From contig NZ_JAFNJU010000001.1 in NCBI RefSeq assembly GCF_017368455.1, positions 124,001 to 188,000 of the forward strand: a DNA stretch of 64,000 nucleotides, read 5' to 3'. Below are positions 54,311 through 62,843 of the stretch, piece after piece. This DNA comes from Proteiniclasticum aestuarii. GTDB taxonomy: Bacteria > Bacillota > Clostridia > Clostridiales > Clostridiaceae. The stretch's first letter is position 1. Each line of letters begins with the position of its first letter. The notes beneath the pieces are model-generated. The model did no database searches and was not told where the DNA came from. It saw nothing but the letters and a program-made list of their open reading frames with translations. A program made the translations under genes and the position numbers.

Positions 54311-55003
54311 CTATAAAATCAGCTTCAAAAGCAGCGGAACAATCACCGCAGTCAGTAGACCTGCTATTCCGATGGAAAGACCACTCATGCTGCCTTCGAT
54401 TTCCCCCTCTTCCAGAGCTTTTGTGGTACCTAGAGCATGGGATGTCGTTCCATAGGCGATGCCGCGTGCAACCTTATCACTGATCCTGAATATCCTGAAA
54501 ATCACAGGGCCTAGAATGACTCCTGTGAGCCCTGAAATGATGATTGCAGCAATTGTAATCTGAGGAATCCCTCCGATCTGCTGAGAAAGTTCAATCCCGA
54601 TGGGCGTTGTCACGGATTTAGGAACCAGTGTGTAAAACATCTCTTTCCCCAGGTCCGTGTATTCCACCAGTAGGTAGAGAGAGATAAAATTGACTAGGAC
54701 TCCAGCAGTGATGCCAAGAAAAATCGGCCACAGATTTGCGCGAAGCAGCTTGAAATTTCGGTATAAAGGCACTGCCAGTGCAACAGTGGCGGGTGTAATG
54801 AAGAAGGAAACAATTTTCCCTCCTGCATTGTAGCTTTCGTAGTCAATTCCCCAAATCACAAGAAAGAGAATAATAAGTACCGTTGAGATCAGAAGTGGAT
54901 TCAATAGCGCATACCCCGTCCTTCTCTGCAGGTATAAACCAGCTTCATAGGCCATCAGGGTGATCAGCACACCGAATATCGGATTGTCAATAAGCTGCGT
55001 CAT
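54311..55003 (-). CDS. lrgB: Antiholin-like protein LrgB
   Basis: A 230-residue membrane protein with about six to seven helices and the LrgB/CidB block PKSVTTPIGIELSQQIGG followed by IPQITIA (near 128-150). The start of the frame reads MTQLIDNPIFGVLITLMAYEAG. With LrgA it is thought to modulate murein hydrolase activity or export small metabolites such as pyruvate. The start overlaps the lrgA stop by 4 bases, so the two are co-translated. Confidence 0.92.
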   Translation of the reverse strand: MTQLIDNPIFGVLITLMAYEAGLYLQRRTGYALLNPLLISTVLIILFLVIWGIDYESYNAGGKIVSFFITPATVALAVPLYRNFKLLRANLWPIFLGITAGVLVNFISLYLLVEYTDLGKEMFYTLVPKSVTTPIGIELSQQIGGIPQITIAAIIISGLTGVILGPVIFRIFRISDKVARGIAYGTTSHALGTTKALEEGEIEGSMSGLSIGIAGLLTAVIVPLLLKLIL

Positions 55004-55347
55004 GATTTCCTCCTCCGAATCACCTGAACTACGACAGCGGTAACACTCATTACGATCACCGAGCTGACCACTGATATGCCAAGAAGGATTGCCCAGGATG
55101 ATTTCAGAATACCAGCCACGGTGATCAGTCCCACTCCTGCTGGAACAAAGAAAACAGCCAGATGATTCATCAGAAAGCCTGTGAGATCTTCAATCATTTT
55201 CACGCGAACCAGCCCAGATAGCAGAAGTGATAGTAACAGCAATAATCCGAGCACACTTCCCGGTAAAGGTACATGGAGCACCTTATTCATAAACTCTCCT
55301 GTTGCAGAAATACCCAGCAACAGGATTGATTGTCTGATTAATTTCAT
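55000..55347 (-). CDS. lrgA: Holin-like protein LrgA/CidA
   Basis: A 115-residue protein with four helices and the family motif HVPLPGSVLGLLLLLSLL (near 25-42) and FFVPAGVGLI (near 90). Small membrane partner of LrgB. The usual lytSR sensor-regulator pair is not in the window. Between 55348 and 55497 I see only a short palindrome. Confidence 0.9.
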   Translation of the reverse strand: MKLIRQSILLLGISATGEFMNKVLHVPLPGSVLGLLLLLSLLLSGLVRVKMIEDLTGFLMNHLAVFFVPAGVGLITVAGILKSSWAILLGISVVSSVIVMSVTAVVVQVIRRRKS

Positions 55348-55497
55348 TTAGTCTTTTCTCCTGTCCTATAATATATGTATGCAGCACTTCTACCTAAGCG
55401 TATCCTGTAAGGACCGCAAATCAGTCTATCCGCACTGCAAACCTGCTCTATACCTATAGAGCAAAACACCAAAGATCTGTAAATATATGTCTCCTCT

Positions 55498-56256
55498 CTA
55501 CTTCAATATCGGATGTACATAGCGATTCCTTTTCTTCGTACTCTGTCCGTACTGGATCGCCTCTACTGGGCAGCGGTTTATGCAGGCTACGCAATGAATA
55601 CATTGCTCTTTGATCCACTTGGGTCTTCCATCCACCATTTCTATGGCTTTTGCTGGGCAGATCTCCTCGCATAGATTGCACGAAATGCATCGATTGTCCG
55701 CATAGAATTTTCTGGTTTTACGCCCTTTCTCATAAATGGGATAGACCGCTCCCGTGAGCATCCTTTCAAAAAATGTGGATGGCTTGTCTGACTTTCCATT
55801 TACGGATATGGACTTCATGATTGCCCTTAATCTTCCTTCCGCATTTTTCAGAGTCTGCTCCTGCTCCACCTTATTCTGCAGATCATATCCGAAAATGAAA
55901 TTATCCACCATAGGAAGTCCATAAAAAGCTGATAAGTTAAGCCCCTTCTCTTTCAGAAGCTTTTTCATCACTCTATCTACTGCACCATAATTGGCACCAC
56001 ATGTCACAACAGAGTATACATGCACTGAATCAGTAGTGTTCATCTCTATCTTGCCGATGAACTCTTTAACGATTGTAGGCAGCCCATAATAATAGGCAGG
56101 AAACACAAACCCGATCCGATCTCCCGCTTCAATTTCATATCTGTACTGACTCTTCTCCATCGCCTCTGCCATATCAATGACCCTGCCACCGATCTGCTCC
56201 CTGATTCGCTCTGCAGCATATAAGGAATTACCTGTTCCCGAAAAATAAAAAATCAT
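55498..56256 (-). CDS. EFR1 family flavodoxin-ferredoxin protein
   Basis: A 252-residue cytosolic electron carrier. It opens with a flavodoxin-like FMN loop (FYFSGTGNS, 3-11) and ends with two 4Fe-4S clusters in the CxxCxxCxxxCP pattern: CISCNLCEEICP (near 190) and CIHCVACINRCP (near 218). This fusion is the EFR1 family, found in anaerobes; partner enzymes are unknown. It is monocistronic and diverges from the T-box leader. Confidence 0.88.
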   Translation of the reverse strand: MIFYFSGTGNSLYAAERIREQIGGRVIDMAEAMEKSQYRYEIEAGDRIGFVFPAYYYGLPTIVKEFIGKIEMNTTDSVHVYSVVTCGANYGAVDRVMKKLLKEKGLNLSAFYGLPMVDNFIFGYDLQNKVEQEQTLKNAEGRLRAIMKSISVNGKSDKPSTFFERMLTGAVYPIYEKGRKTRKFYADNRCISCNLCEEICPAKAIEMVDGRPKWIKEQCIHCVACINRCPVEAIQYGQSTKKRNRYVHPILK

Positions 56257-56447
56257 GATACCCCCCCTTCTCTACCTATATGATATCAGCTGAACCACTG
56301 AATTCAAACAAATATATCATGAAGTTCAGGAAAGCATTAAAAAAGACTACGATCCGATTTCCCAGATCAGGTCAGAAGATTCAGCTGGGTTATTGCCATC
56401 AGCTGCGAAAATAAATCAATCTGATTCAGTTTCATCATCAAACGTTA

Positions 56448-56476
56448 TTGACAATTTCTGATTTTTACTATATATT
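56448..56476 (+). promoter_or_regulatory. Strong sigma-A promoter of the cystine transporter
   Basis: TTGACA (56448-56453), 17 bases, TATATT (56471-56476). Transcription is expected to begin near 56483, just ahead of the T-box. Confidence 0.75.
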
Positions 56477-56514
56477 AGGTTTTGTACTTATATTTGACCA
56501 AATTAGTCGGATTA

Positions 56515-56775
56515 CTAGGAAGAGAAGAGTATGCTATTCAATGTTTCAAGAGAGTAAATCCCTTAGGCTGGAAGGATTTTAAACGGATCATAGCAGAAGT
56601 GCATCTCTGAGTACTGGATTGAAATAACAGTAGACTCCAGCGGGTATGCCCGTTACAGCATTGAGGTATGAATGTACCAATATTGAGTTTTCCCTGCATC
56701 GTAGTGTAGGGTCAACAGAGTGGGACCGTGGAAGTAAACTTCTGCCTCTGTAGTAGGGGTAGAAGTATTTTTATT
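56515..56775 (+). promoter_or_regulatory. T-box riboswitch with a Cys (TGC) specifier
   Basis: Aligned by eye to the glyQS leader: lower stem I AAGAG with TCTCT, upper stem TGCTAT with ATAGCA, and a specifier loop GAAGTGCA with TGC (56600-56602) followed by A, then GAGT of the K-turn. The distal hairpin AAATCC/GGATTT carries GCTGGAA. The T-box core TGGGACC lies at 56721-56727 between ACAGAG and CTCTGT, which form the antiterminator. A competing terminator (ACTTCTGCC with complement, then ATTTTTATTTTT) is at 56738-56775. Uncharged tRNA-Cys should allow read-through. The UGGN base is G, which could only wobble with U73 of tRNA-Cys. Confidence 0.85.
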
Positions 56776-56864
56776 TTTCGGCAATATTCACTCAATCAGA
56801 TGATTTCTCGGCAGGATGACGGATTTTCAGGTTAAATTACTACAAAATATCAGGAGGTATACTT

Positions 56865-58250
56865 ATGAACACACTTTATACACTGCTTATTCTTGCGATA
56901 GCGGCAGGGATCATTTACGGTCTGTACTACATGCAGAAAAAGCACATGACCTTCACTAAACGGGTTCTGACTGCACTGGTAGCCGGAATACTTTTCGGAG
57001 GTGCACTTCAGCTGCTGCTTGGCACTGGATCGGAACTGATCACATCATCCAATACATGGATCAGTATCATCGGATCTGGCTATGTCAGGCTTCTGAACAT
57101 GATCGTCATCCCACTTGTTTTTGTCGCCATTTCCACATCAATTGTTAATCAGGATGCCAGCTCTCTAAGAAAGAGCGCTCTGTCCATCATTGTGGTACTG
57201 ATGCTTACGACAGCTATTTCAGCTGGTCTTGGTGCAGGAATTTCAACAATCTTCGGACTCGATTCCAGCGAAATACTTGCCGGTGAGGCAGAGACAGCCA
57301 GAGGTCAGGCTCTGGAAGAGACCCTTGATCAGTTCCAGTCAAAGTCCATCCCTGAACAGATTACAGAAATCATACCGCGTAATGTGTTTTATGCCATGAG
57401 CGGTCAAGGTTCTTCAGCTACACTATCCGTCGTATTTTTCGCGGCCTTTCTTGGGATAGCAACAATCGGACTTAGAAGAAAGAAACCAGAAAGTGCTGAA
57501 GCATTCACCAAGTTTCTCAATATGCTCCATGATGTCGTCATGAGAATGGTCACCTTGGTATTACGATTCACCCCATATGGTGTATTCGCACTGCTTTCAA
57601 GATTTGTCTCGACTTCAAACTTCTCTGAAATATCCAGACTGTTTGAATTTGTAGCAGCATCCTATGTGGCAATCATCATCATGTTCATCATCCACCTGAT
57701 GATTCTTGTTCTATACAAACTGAACCCTGTAAAATATCTGAAGAAAGCCAGTGTGCCACTTTCCTTTGCATTCTCCTCAAGATCAAGTGCAGGTACACTG
57801 CCGCTTAATGTGGAGACCCAGACCGATAAATTCGGAGTTTCCAACGGAGTGGCTAATCTGTCTGCTTCCCTTGGTACGAGCATCGGGCAGAACGGTTGTG
57901 CAGGAATCTATCCCGGTATGCTCGCCGTCATGATTGCTGTCGGCACAGGTGTCCCTATGGACGCAGCCTTCTTCATTAAACTGATCATCATTACAGCCAT
58001 CAGTTCCTTTGGTATAGCAGGTGTCGGTGGTGGTGCTACATTCGCAGCGCTGACTGTACTTTCCTCCATGGGACTACCTGTAGGCCTTGTTGGACTGCTT
58101 ATTGCCATAGAGCCTCTCATAGACATGGCAAGAACAGCACTGAACGTATCTGGCTCCATGGTAGCTGGTCTTGTAACTGCAAAAAGACTTGGCGAGATCG
58201 ACATGGATACCTATAACAAGGATTTCGAAGAAATCGAAGAAGCAGTTTAA
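56865..58250 (+). CDS. tcyP: L-cystine transporter, TcyP-type symporter
   Basis: A 461-residue sodium/dicarboxylate-symporter-fold protein with about eight helices and two re-entrant loops: the SSRSSAGTLPLNVET block (HP1, near 315) and SLGTSIGQNGCAGIYP (near 350), and HP2-like GVGGGATFAAL (near 385). The TcyP subgroup imports cystine, and the Cys T-box upstream supports that. GGAGG lies 7 bases before the ATG. Monocistronic. Confidence 0.88.
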   Translation: MNTLYTLLILAIAAGIIYGLYYMQKKHMTFTKRVLTALVAGILFGGALQLLLGTGSELITSSNTWISIIGSGYVRLLNMIVIPLVFVAISTSIVNQDASSLRKSALSIIVVLMLTTAISAGLGAGISTIFGLDSSEILAGEAETARGQALEETLDQFQSKSIPEQITEIIPRNVFYAMSGQGSSATLSVVFFAAFLGIATIGLRRKKPESAEAFTKFLNMLHDVVMRMVTLVLRFTPYGVFALLSRFVSTSNFSEISRLFEFVAASYVAIIIMFIIHLMILVLYKLNPVKYLKKASVPLSFAFSSRSSAGTLPLNVETQTDKFGVSNGVANLSASLGTSIGQNGCAGIYPGMLAVMIAVGTGVPMDAAFFIKLIIITAISSFGIAGVGGGATFAALTVLSSMGLPVGLVGLLIAIEPLIDMARTALNVSGSMVAGLVTAKRLGEIDMDTYNKDFEEIEEAV

Positions 58251-58260
58251 TTAATGATTG

Positions 58261-58291
58261 TCCTCATTCGTGAAAACGGATGAGGATTTTT
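58261..58291 (+). terminator. Terminator of tcyP
   Basis: TCCTCATTCG pairs with CGGATGAGGA, loop TGAAAA, then TTTTTTC. Confidence 0.8.
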
Positions 58292-58374
58292 TCTGCAGTG
58301 ATTTTTCATAGTATAATAGAAGTGCATATTACTTTACAAAAAGAATCCCATCCATAATAAGGAGGTGCTAGGAG

Positions 58375-59568
58375 ATGGAAAAAGTCGTTTTTCTGGTTGA
58401 CATGAATGCCTTTTTTATTACATGTGAAACAAGAAGAAATCCTGAACTGAAAGGGAGGCCAGCCGCAGTAGCTGGTGATCCAATCAAAAGATCAGGCATT
58501 ATTCTGGCTGCAAATTATGAAGCACGTGCACACGGCATTAAAACAACCATGACCGTCAGTCATGCGATGAAACTATGCCCAGACCTTCTCCTTGTTCCAC
58601 CAGACCACCAGTATTACGAAGAGATGTCTGAAAAAGTCATGACTTATCTTTCCCGATTCTCTCCTGTAATCGAGCAGAACAGTATTGATGAAGCGTGGAT
58701 CGACATGTCAGGAACAGAACACCTTTTCGGAGATCCGATGAAAGCTGCCGAAATGATCATGGAAGGGCTAAAGCGGGAACTCCAGTTATGGTGCTCCATT
58801 GGCATTTCCAGCAATAAATTCCTCGCTAAGATGGCCTCCGAAATGAAAAAACCTTTAGGAATCACTGTCCTGAAAAAGGAAGACGTGCCACAGAAACTGT
58901 GGCCCCTTCCCGTTCAGACTATGTATGGAGTCGGAGCCAAAACAAGAGAGGCACTGAATAAGCTGAAAATCATCACAATCCGTGATTTAGCCTTGTTCGA
59001 TAAAAATCAGCTTGTTTCCATCTTCGGAAAATCCGGAATCTCCATGCATGAGCATGCAAACGGAATCGACAACGAACCAGTGATCGCCCATTCAAAAGAT
59101 GATGTGAAGTCCATCGGCAAATCCGTCACACTGAGCAGAGACATTTCAAGAATCGAAGAAGCAAAACTGATTCTCATGAAACTTGCAGATGAAGTTTCAA
59201 TCCGAGCAAGAAGGAAATCAAAGGAAGGATGCACAGTACAAATTTCCTTGAAATATTCCGATTTCAAGACCATCACAAGGCAATGCACAGTTCCCAGAAC
59301 CAACCTGTACAAAGAAATTCATCGTGCGGGCCTGGATCTGCTGAAAGATGCCTGGAATGATAAAAAGCCCATACGACTTATCGGTATTGCATTGACCGGT
59401 TTTGAGGAAACTGCATCGGGCGAACAGATTTCATTTTTTGATCTGGATACCCAGCATCAGAGCCAGCAGAAAGATCATCAGCTGCAGGAAGCCCTTGATG
59501 AGATTCGAAAGAAGTACGGAAACGATATGGTATCCTGGGCATCCCTCATCAGTGATGAAAGAACATGA
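58375..59568 (+). CDS. dinB: DNA polymerase IV (Y family)
   Basis: A 397-residue translesion polymerase. The palm has the metal-binding DMNAFF (9-14) and SIDEAWIDM (about 103-111) residues; the fingers and thumb follow, and the little-finger domain lies near 240-350 (SKEGCTVQISLKYSDF). The C-terminal tail has EQISFFDLD (about 346), a candidate beta-clamp-binding motif (QxxLF-like). No recA or SOS box is obvious upstream. GGAGGTGC precedes the ATG. Confidence 0.92.
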   Translation: MEKVVFLVDMNAFFITCETRRNPELKGRPAAVAGDPIKRSGIILAANYEARAHGIKTTMTVSHAMKLCPDLLLVPPDHQYYEEMSEKVMTYLSRFSPVIEQNSIDEAWIDMSGTEHLFGDPMKAAEMIMEGLKRELQLWCSIGISSNKFLAKMASEMKKPLGITVLKKEDVPQKLWPLPVQTMYGVGAKTREALNKLKIITIRDLALFDKNQLVSIFGKSGISMHEHANGIDNEPVIAHSKDDVKSIGKSVTLSRDISRIEEAKLILMKLADEVSIRARRKSKEGCTVQISLKYSDFKTITRQCTVPRTNLYKEIHRAGLDLLKDAWNDKKPIRLIGIALTGFEETASGEQISFFDLDTQHQSQQKDHQLQEALDEIRKKYGNDMVSWASLISDERT

Positions 59569-59570
59569 AA

Positions 59571-59615
59571 GAAGAGACCTTGAAGCAGAATCACATCACT
59601 GCTTCAAGGTCTCTT
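59571..59615. terminator. Bidirectional terminator between dinB and fasciclin gene 1
   Basis: AGAGACCTTGAAGCA pairs perfectly with TGCTTCAAGGTCTCT around 12 bases. The same hairpin is present near 61088-61132 beside fasciclin gene 2, with one base changed. Confidence 0.7.
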
Positions 59616-59636
59616 GGAGTCATTATCTATATACTG

Positions 59637-60263
59637 TTATGCTTCCTTTTTCTTATATACCAGCATGGCTGCTCCGGCAGTTCCTATTGCTGTCAGAAGG
59701 AACGGGAAGGATGCAGGAATTCCAGTTTCAGGTGCTTCAGTTTCTTCCATATCCACTTCCTGAAGTGTGAAGTTTTCCGGTACCAGTACGGTATCAATGA
59801 CATGAATCACACCGTTGGTGGCTTCGATATCTACTGTTGTGATGTTGGCATCATTGACTTTAGGGTCTCCGGATAAATCAAACTTGACTTTCCCACCGTT
59901 AACCGTGTCAGCTTCCAGTCCATCGGTAAGGTCTCCAGACATTACTTTTCCAGCTACTACATGATAGGTCAGGACTTTTGCCAGATCAGGCTGTGCAAGA
60001 AGCTCTTCTGCTGTGATGTCTAAAGCTTCAAGAAGTTTTGCGAATGCGTCGTTGGTTGGCGCAAAGACTGTGAAAGGTCCTTCACCCTGCAGTGTTTCAA
60101 CAAGTTCCGCTTTCTGTAGAGCGCTGACAAGAATACTGAAATCAGGATTACCAACGGCGATATCAACGATGTCATCTGTAGGTTCGGTGGCGAATACAGG
60201 AATACTGAACACCAGAAGCATTGCGGCTACCATCAGACTGATTCTTTTTGACATTTTTTTCAC
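59637..60263 (-). CDS. Fasciclin-domain surface protein 1 with an APETG sorting signal
   Basis: A 208-residue exported protein. A signal peptide (about 1-25, ending PVFA) is followed by one fasciclin domain (about 30-165) with FTVFAPTNDAFAKL and the second conserved box GVIHVIDTVLVP. The C-terminus is a wall-sorting signal: APETGIP, a hydrophobic helix (about 185-202) and the basic tail KKKEA. The start is a GTG at 60263 with AGGAG nine bases upstream. Product differs from copy 2 in three residues. Sortase B, encoded nearby, is the likely anchoring enzyme. Fasciclin domains usually mediate adhesion. Confidence 0.87.
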   Translation of the reverse strand: MKKMSKRISLMVAAMLLVFSIPVFATEPTDDIVDIAVGNPDFSILVSALQKAELVETLQGEGPFTVFAPTNDAFAKLLEALDITAEELLAQPDLAKVLTYHVVAGKVMSGDLTDGLEADTVNGGKVKFDLSGDPKVNDANITTVDIEATNGVIHVIDTVLVPENFTLQEVDMEETEAPETGIPASFPFLLTAIGTAGAAMLVYKKKEA

Positions 60264-60281
60264 TTTGAACAACTCCTATTA

Positions 60282-61084
60282 ATTTAATTAATTTCTTTTG
60301 TTTTTCTTAACTGTAACGTTATAATAACACTAACAGAATTCTATGTCACTATATTCTGACAATTTAGCCCCAAAATCACATTTCGTGATTAATCGCATTT
60401 TTATCAAATGATAAATTACAAAATGTATTGAAATCGCGCCTATACAGTATACCAATCCGTGATACCGAACATATTCTCAAAGGATTGTCTCCGATAGGAA
60501 ACCCGATATCCAAAAAGTAATGAGCGTTCTGTGACGAACCTTATCGCATCGCGCAATGAAAACCCACTCCTTTCCTAGTGATTATTTAAATTATATTCAA
60601 AAACAGTAAAGCGATGTGCTTGAATTAATGAATGATCAGGCTGGTTTGATCATGATCAATGCCTTAAAAATATCATCATAACAAGAAATTCAAGTAAGCG
60701 AAGACTATCCTCATAAGGACAAAGTGCATAAGCAAAGGTTTAAGCTGCTTGATGATCGCAAAGTTTCCTTCCTGTGCGCGTCTTCTATTTGCGAAGTACT
60801 GGTCAGAATAAAACCGGTAAAAATGCTTCTAGTATTACGATCTCTTTAACTCAGAGGTAAGCCTGCCACCCGGAGATGATTGTACCCGCATTTACGATAC
60901 GGACTGAACTGGTATGCCAATCTGTGATGAGTAGAAGTCGGAGATTCATTTTTCTCTGATTTCAGTACGAATAGTTGAACTTAGAAATCAACGTACTGCG
61001 GACATCCTTTTCTTTTACCTGGTCTTTCATCTTATGAGTACTTTGAGGTCTCTCATCATTGGAATATCACCCTATACGGTACAT
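60282..61084. other. Gene-free spacer between the two fasciclin repeats
   Basis: About 800 bases with no supported gene on either strand. Weak local similarities (ACCAATCCGTGATA near 60456 and GCCAATCTGTGATG near 60914) could be remnants of an older duplication. Nothing else is recognised. Confidence 0.5.
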
Positions 61085-61798
61085 AAAGAAGAGACCTTGA
61101 AGCAGAATCACATCACCGCTTCAAGGTCTCTTGGAGTCATTATCTATATACTGTTATGCTTCCTTTTTCTTATATACCAGCATGGCTGCTCCGGCAGTTC
61201 CTATTGCTGTCAGAAGGAATGGGAAAGATGCAGGAATTCCAGTTTCAGGGGCTACTGTTTCTTCCATATCCACTTCCTGAAGTGTGAAGTTTTCTGGTAC
61301 CAGTACGGTATCAATGACATGAATCACACCATTGGTGGCTTCGATATCTACTGATGTGATGTTGGCATCATTGACTTTAGGGTCTCCGGATAAATCAAAC
61401 TTGACTTTTCCGCCATTCACTGTGTCAGCTTCCAGTCCATCGGTAAGGTCTCCAGACATTACTTTTCCAGCTACTACATGATAGGTCAGGACTTTTGCCA
61501 GATCAGGCTGTGCAAGAAGCTCTTCTGCTGTGATGTCTAAAGCTTCAAGAAGTTTTGCGAATGCGTCGTTGGTTGGCGCAAAGACTGTGAAAGGTCCTTC
61601 ACCCTGCAGTGTTTCAACAAGTTCCGCTTTCTGTAGAGCGCTGACAAGAATACTGAAATCAGGATTACCAACAGCGATATCAACGATGTCATCCGTAGGT
61701 TCGGCGGCGAATACAGGGATGCTGAATACCAGAAGCATAGCGGCTACCATTAGGCTGATTCTTTTTGACATTTTTTTCATTTTGAACAACTCCTATTA
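61085..61798. repeat. 714-bp direct repeat, copy 2
   Basis: Second copy of the fasciclin gene block, offset 1517 bases from copy 1. The ends of the two copies match, then the flanks diverge abruptly. Confidence 0.85.
61154..61780 (-). CDS. Fasciclin-domain surface protein 2 with an APETG sorting signal
   Basis: A 208-residue paralogue of the protein encoded at 59637-60263, with the same signal peptide, single fasciclin domain and C-terminal APETGIP/hydrophobic/KKKEA wall-sorting signal. The residue changes are Thr to Ala after the signal peptide, Thr to Ser in ANITxVDIE, and Glu to Val before APETG. This copy starts with ATG (GTG in copy 1), so it may be better translated. It diverges from the sortase gene, 112 bases away. 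Confidence 0.88.
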   Translation of the reverse strand: MKKMSKRISLMVAAMLLVFSIPVFAAEPTDDIVDIAVGNPDFSILVSALQKAELVETLQGEGPFTVFAPTNDAFAKLLEALDITAEELLAQPDLAKVLTYHVVAGKVMSGDLTDGLEADTVNGGKVKFDLSGDPKVNDANITSVDIEATNGVIHVIDTVLVPENFTLQEVDMEETVAPETGIPASFPFLLTAIGTAGAAMLVYKKKEA

Positions 61799-61892
61799 TT
61801 TTTTTATTGTTTTTCTCTTTCGATGAGGTTATAATAGCACTAATCAAATATGATGTCATTTAATTGCAACAAATTTAAATTTTAATCACGTT

Positions 61893-62717
61893 ATGTGGTT
61901 AAATGTAGAAACCGAGGTGATTATTACGAAAAGAAATATAATTGTAACTCTCCTGTCCATTGCAGCGCTGCTGCAGCTTTCTTTATGGATTTACGACATC
62001 AATAATGAGAATGCCATGAAAGCGTCAGAAGCTTATTATGATGAGCTGTCACAGTTAAACAGCGCTGCAATTGAGACAGATCTTCCTGAAACGCCAGATG
62101 TGAAGCTGGATGTTCAGCCGGAAGAAGCACCCCCCCTATTCCCCACCGGAAACTTCACCTACACGCCAAATCCGGACAGTGCACTCCTAAAGATCAACCC
62201 TGACTATGTTGGCTGGATCAAAATCGATAATACAAAAATCGACTATCCGATTGTAAGAGGTTCGGACAACGAGGAATATCTGGATATCAATTTTGACAGA
62301 GAAAAGGATGTTCTGGGTTCCATCTTCATGGACTACAGAAACATCGGGATGGGACTGGATCAGCATACCATAATTTATGGTCATTATACTGAGAGAGGCT
62401 ACATGTTCGGTGATCTACGAAAATATCTTGATTCGGAATTTCTGTCCAGTAACGACACCTTCACTATTTCCACCCCCCAGGGAGAAAAAACCTATCAGAT
62501 CTTCTCCATGCACATCTCTCCTTCGGAAGGCCCTTTCCTGGAAACGCAATTCAAAGACATTGCTTACACTGATTTTCTCAGCCTGCTGAAAGAAGAGTCC
62601 ATCGTAGATAGAGACGTAGTTCTCGATGAAAATCTCGACTTGCTGAGTCTCGTGACTTGCAACTATGCTGTAGAAGATGGTAGACTTTTCATTCACGCAA
62701 TAGAAGTACTTCAATGA
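61893..62717 (+). CDS. srtB: Class B sortase
   Basis: A 274-residue membrane-anchored transpeptidase. An N-terminal helix (about 16-34) is followed by an extracellular Asp/Glu/Pro-rich linker and the sortase domain (about 100-274). Catalytic residues: His164 (IIYGHYTERG), Cys256 (VTCNYAVEDG) and Arg264 (GRLFIHA), the class B arrangement. Clostridial SrtB enzymes recognise (S/P)PxTG-type signals, close to the APETG of the adjacent fasciclin proteins. The start is uncertain: no ribosome binding site precedes the ATG at 61893, and a GTG at 61917 is an alternative. Confidence 0.9.
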   Translation: MWLNVETEVIITKRNIIVTLLSIAALLQLSLWIYDINNENAMKASEAYYDELSQLNSAAIETDLPETPDVKLDVQPEEAPPLFPTGNFTYTPNPDSALLKINPDYVGWIKIDNTKIDYPIVRGSDNEEYLDINFDREKDVLGSIFMDYRNIGMGLDQHTIIYGHYTERGYMFGDLRKYLDSEFLSSNDTFTISTPQGEKTYQIFSMHISPSEGPFLETQFKDIAYTDFLSLLKEESIVDRDVVLDENLDLLSLVTCNYAVEDGRLFIHAIEVLQ

Positions 62718-62722
62718 AAAAT

Positions 62723-62757
62723 AAAACACCGAAGCGATTCACTTCGGTGTTTTATTC
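62723..62757 (+). terminator. Terminator of srtB
   Basis: AAAACACCGAAG pairs perfectly with CTTCGGTGTTTT, loop CGATTCA, then ATTCTATTT. Confidence 0.85.
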
Positions 62758-62843
62758 TATTTCTATTGTATAATACTTCTAGGTAATCCTTTTTTTACTT
62801 TGATTCGGATTATAAGTATACTAGCATAGGCAGGAGAACACGT

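Larger units (their letters stand above)
59568..60281. repeat. 714-bp direct repeat, copy 1
   Basis: Matches 61085-61798 at a constant offset of 1517 bases with few substitutions. It contains fasciclin gene 1, its terminator hairpin and its ribosome binding site. Confidence 0.85.

Noticed and set aside
55444..55463. Palindrome TGCTCTATAC/CTATAGAGCA as a terminator or operator
   Set aside because: No T run on either strand and no clear promoter overlap; left unassigned.
56586..56592. CAT (His) as T-box specifier, attractive because UGGG would pair with C73 of tRNA-His
   Set aside because: It would fall inside the helix TGCTAT/ATAGCA; the glyQS-like alignment puts TGC followed by A in the specifier loop, and the gene is a cystine-type transporter.
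61034..61354. Plus-strand frames at 59565-59876 and 61034-61354 that code for near-identical peptides
   Set aside because: Similarity is due to the duplicated fasciclin block on the opposite strand; the frames are antisense to it.
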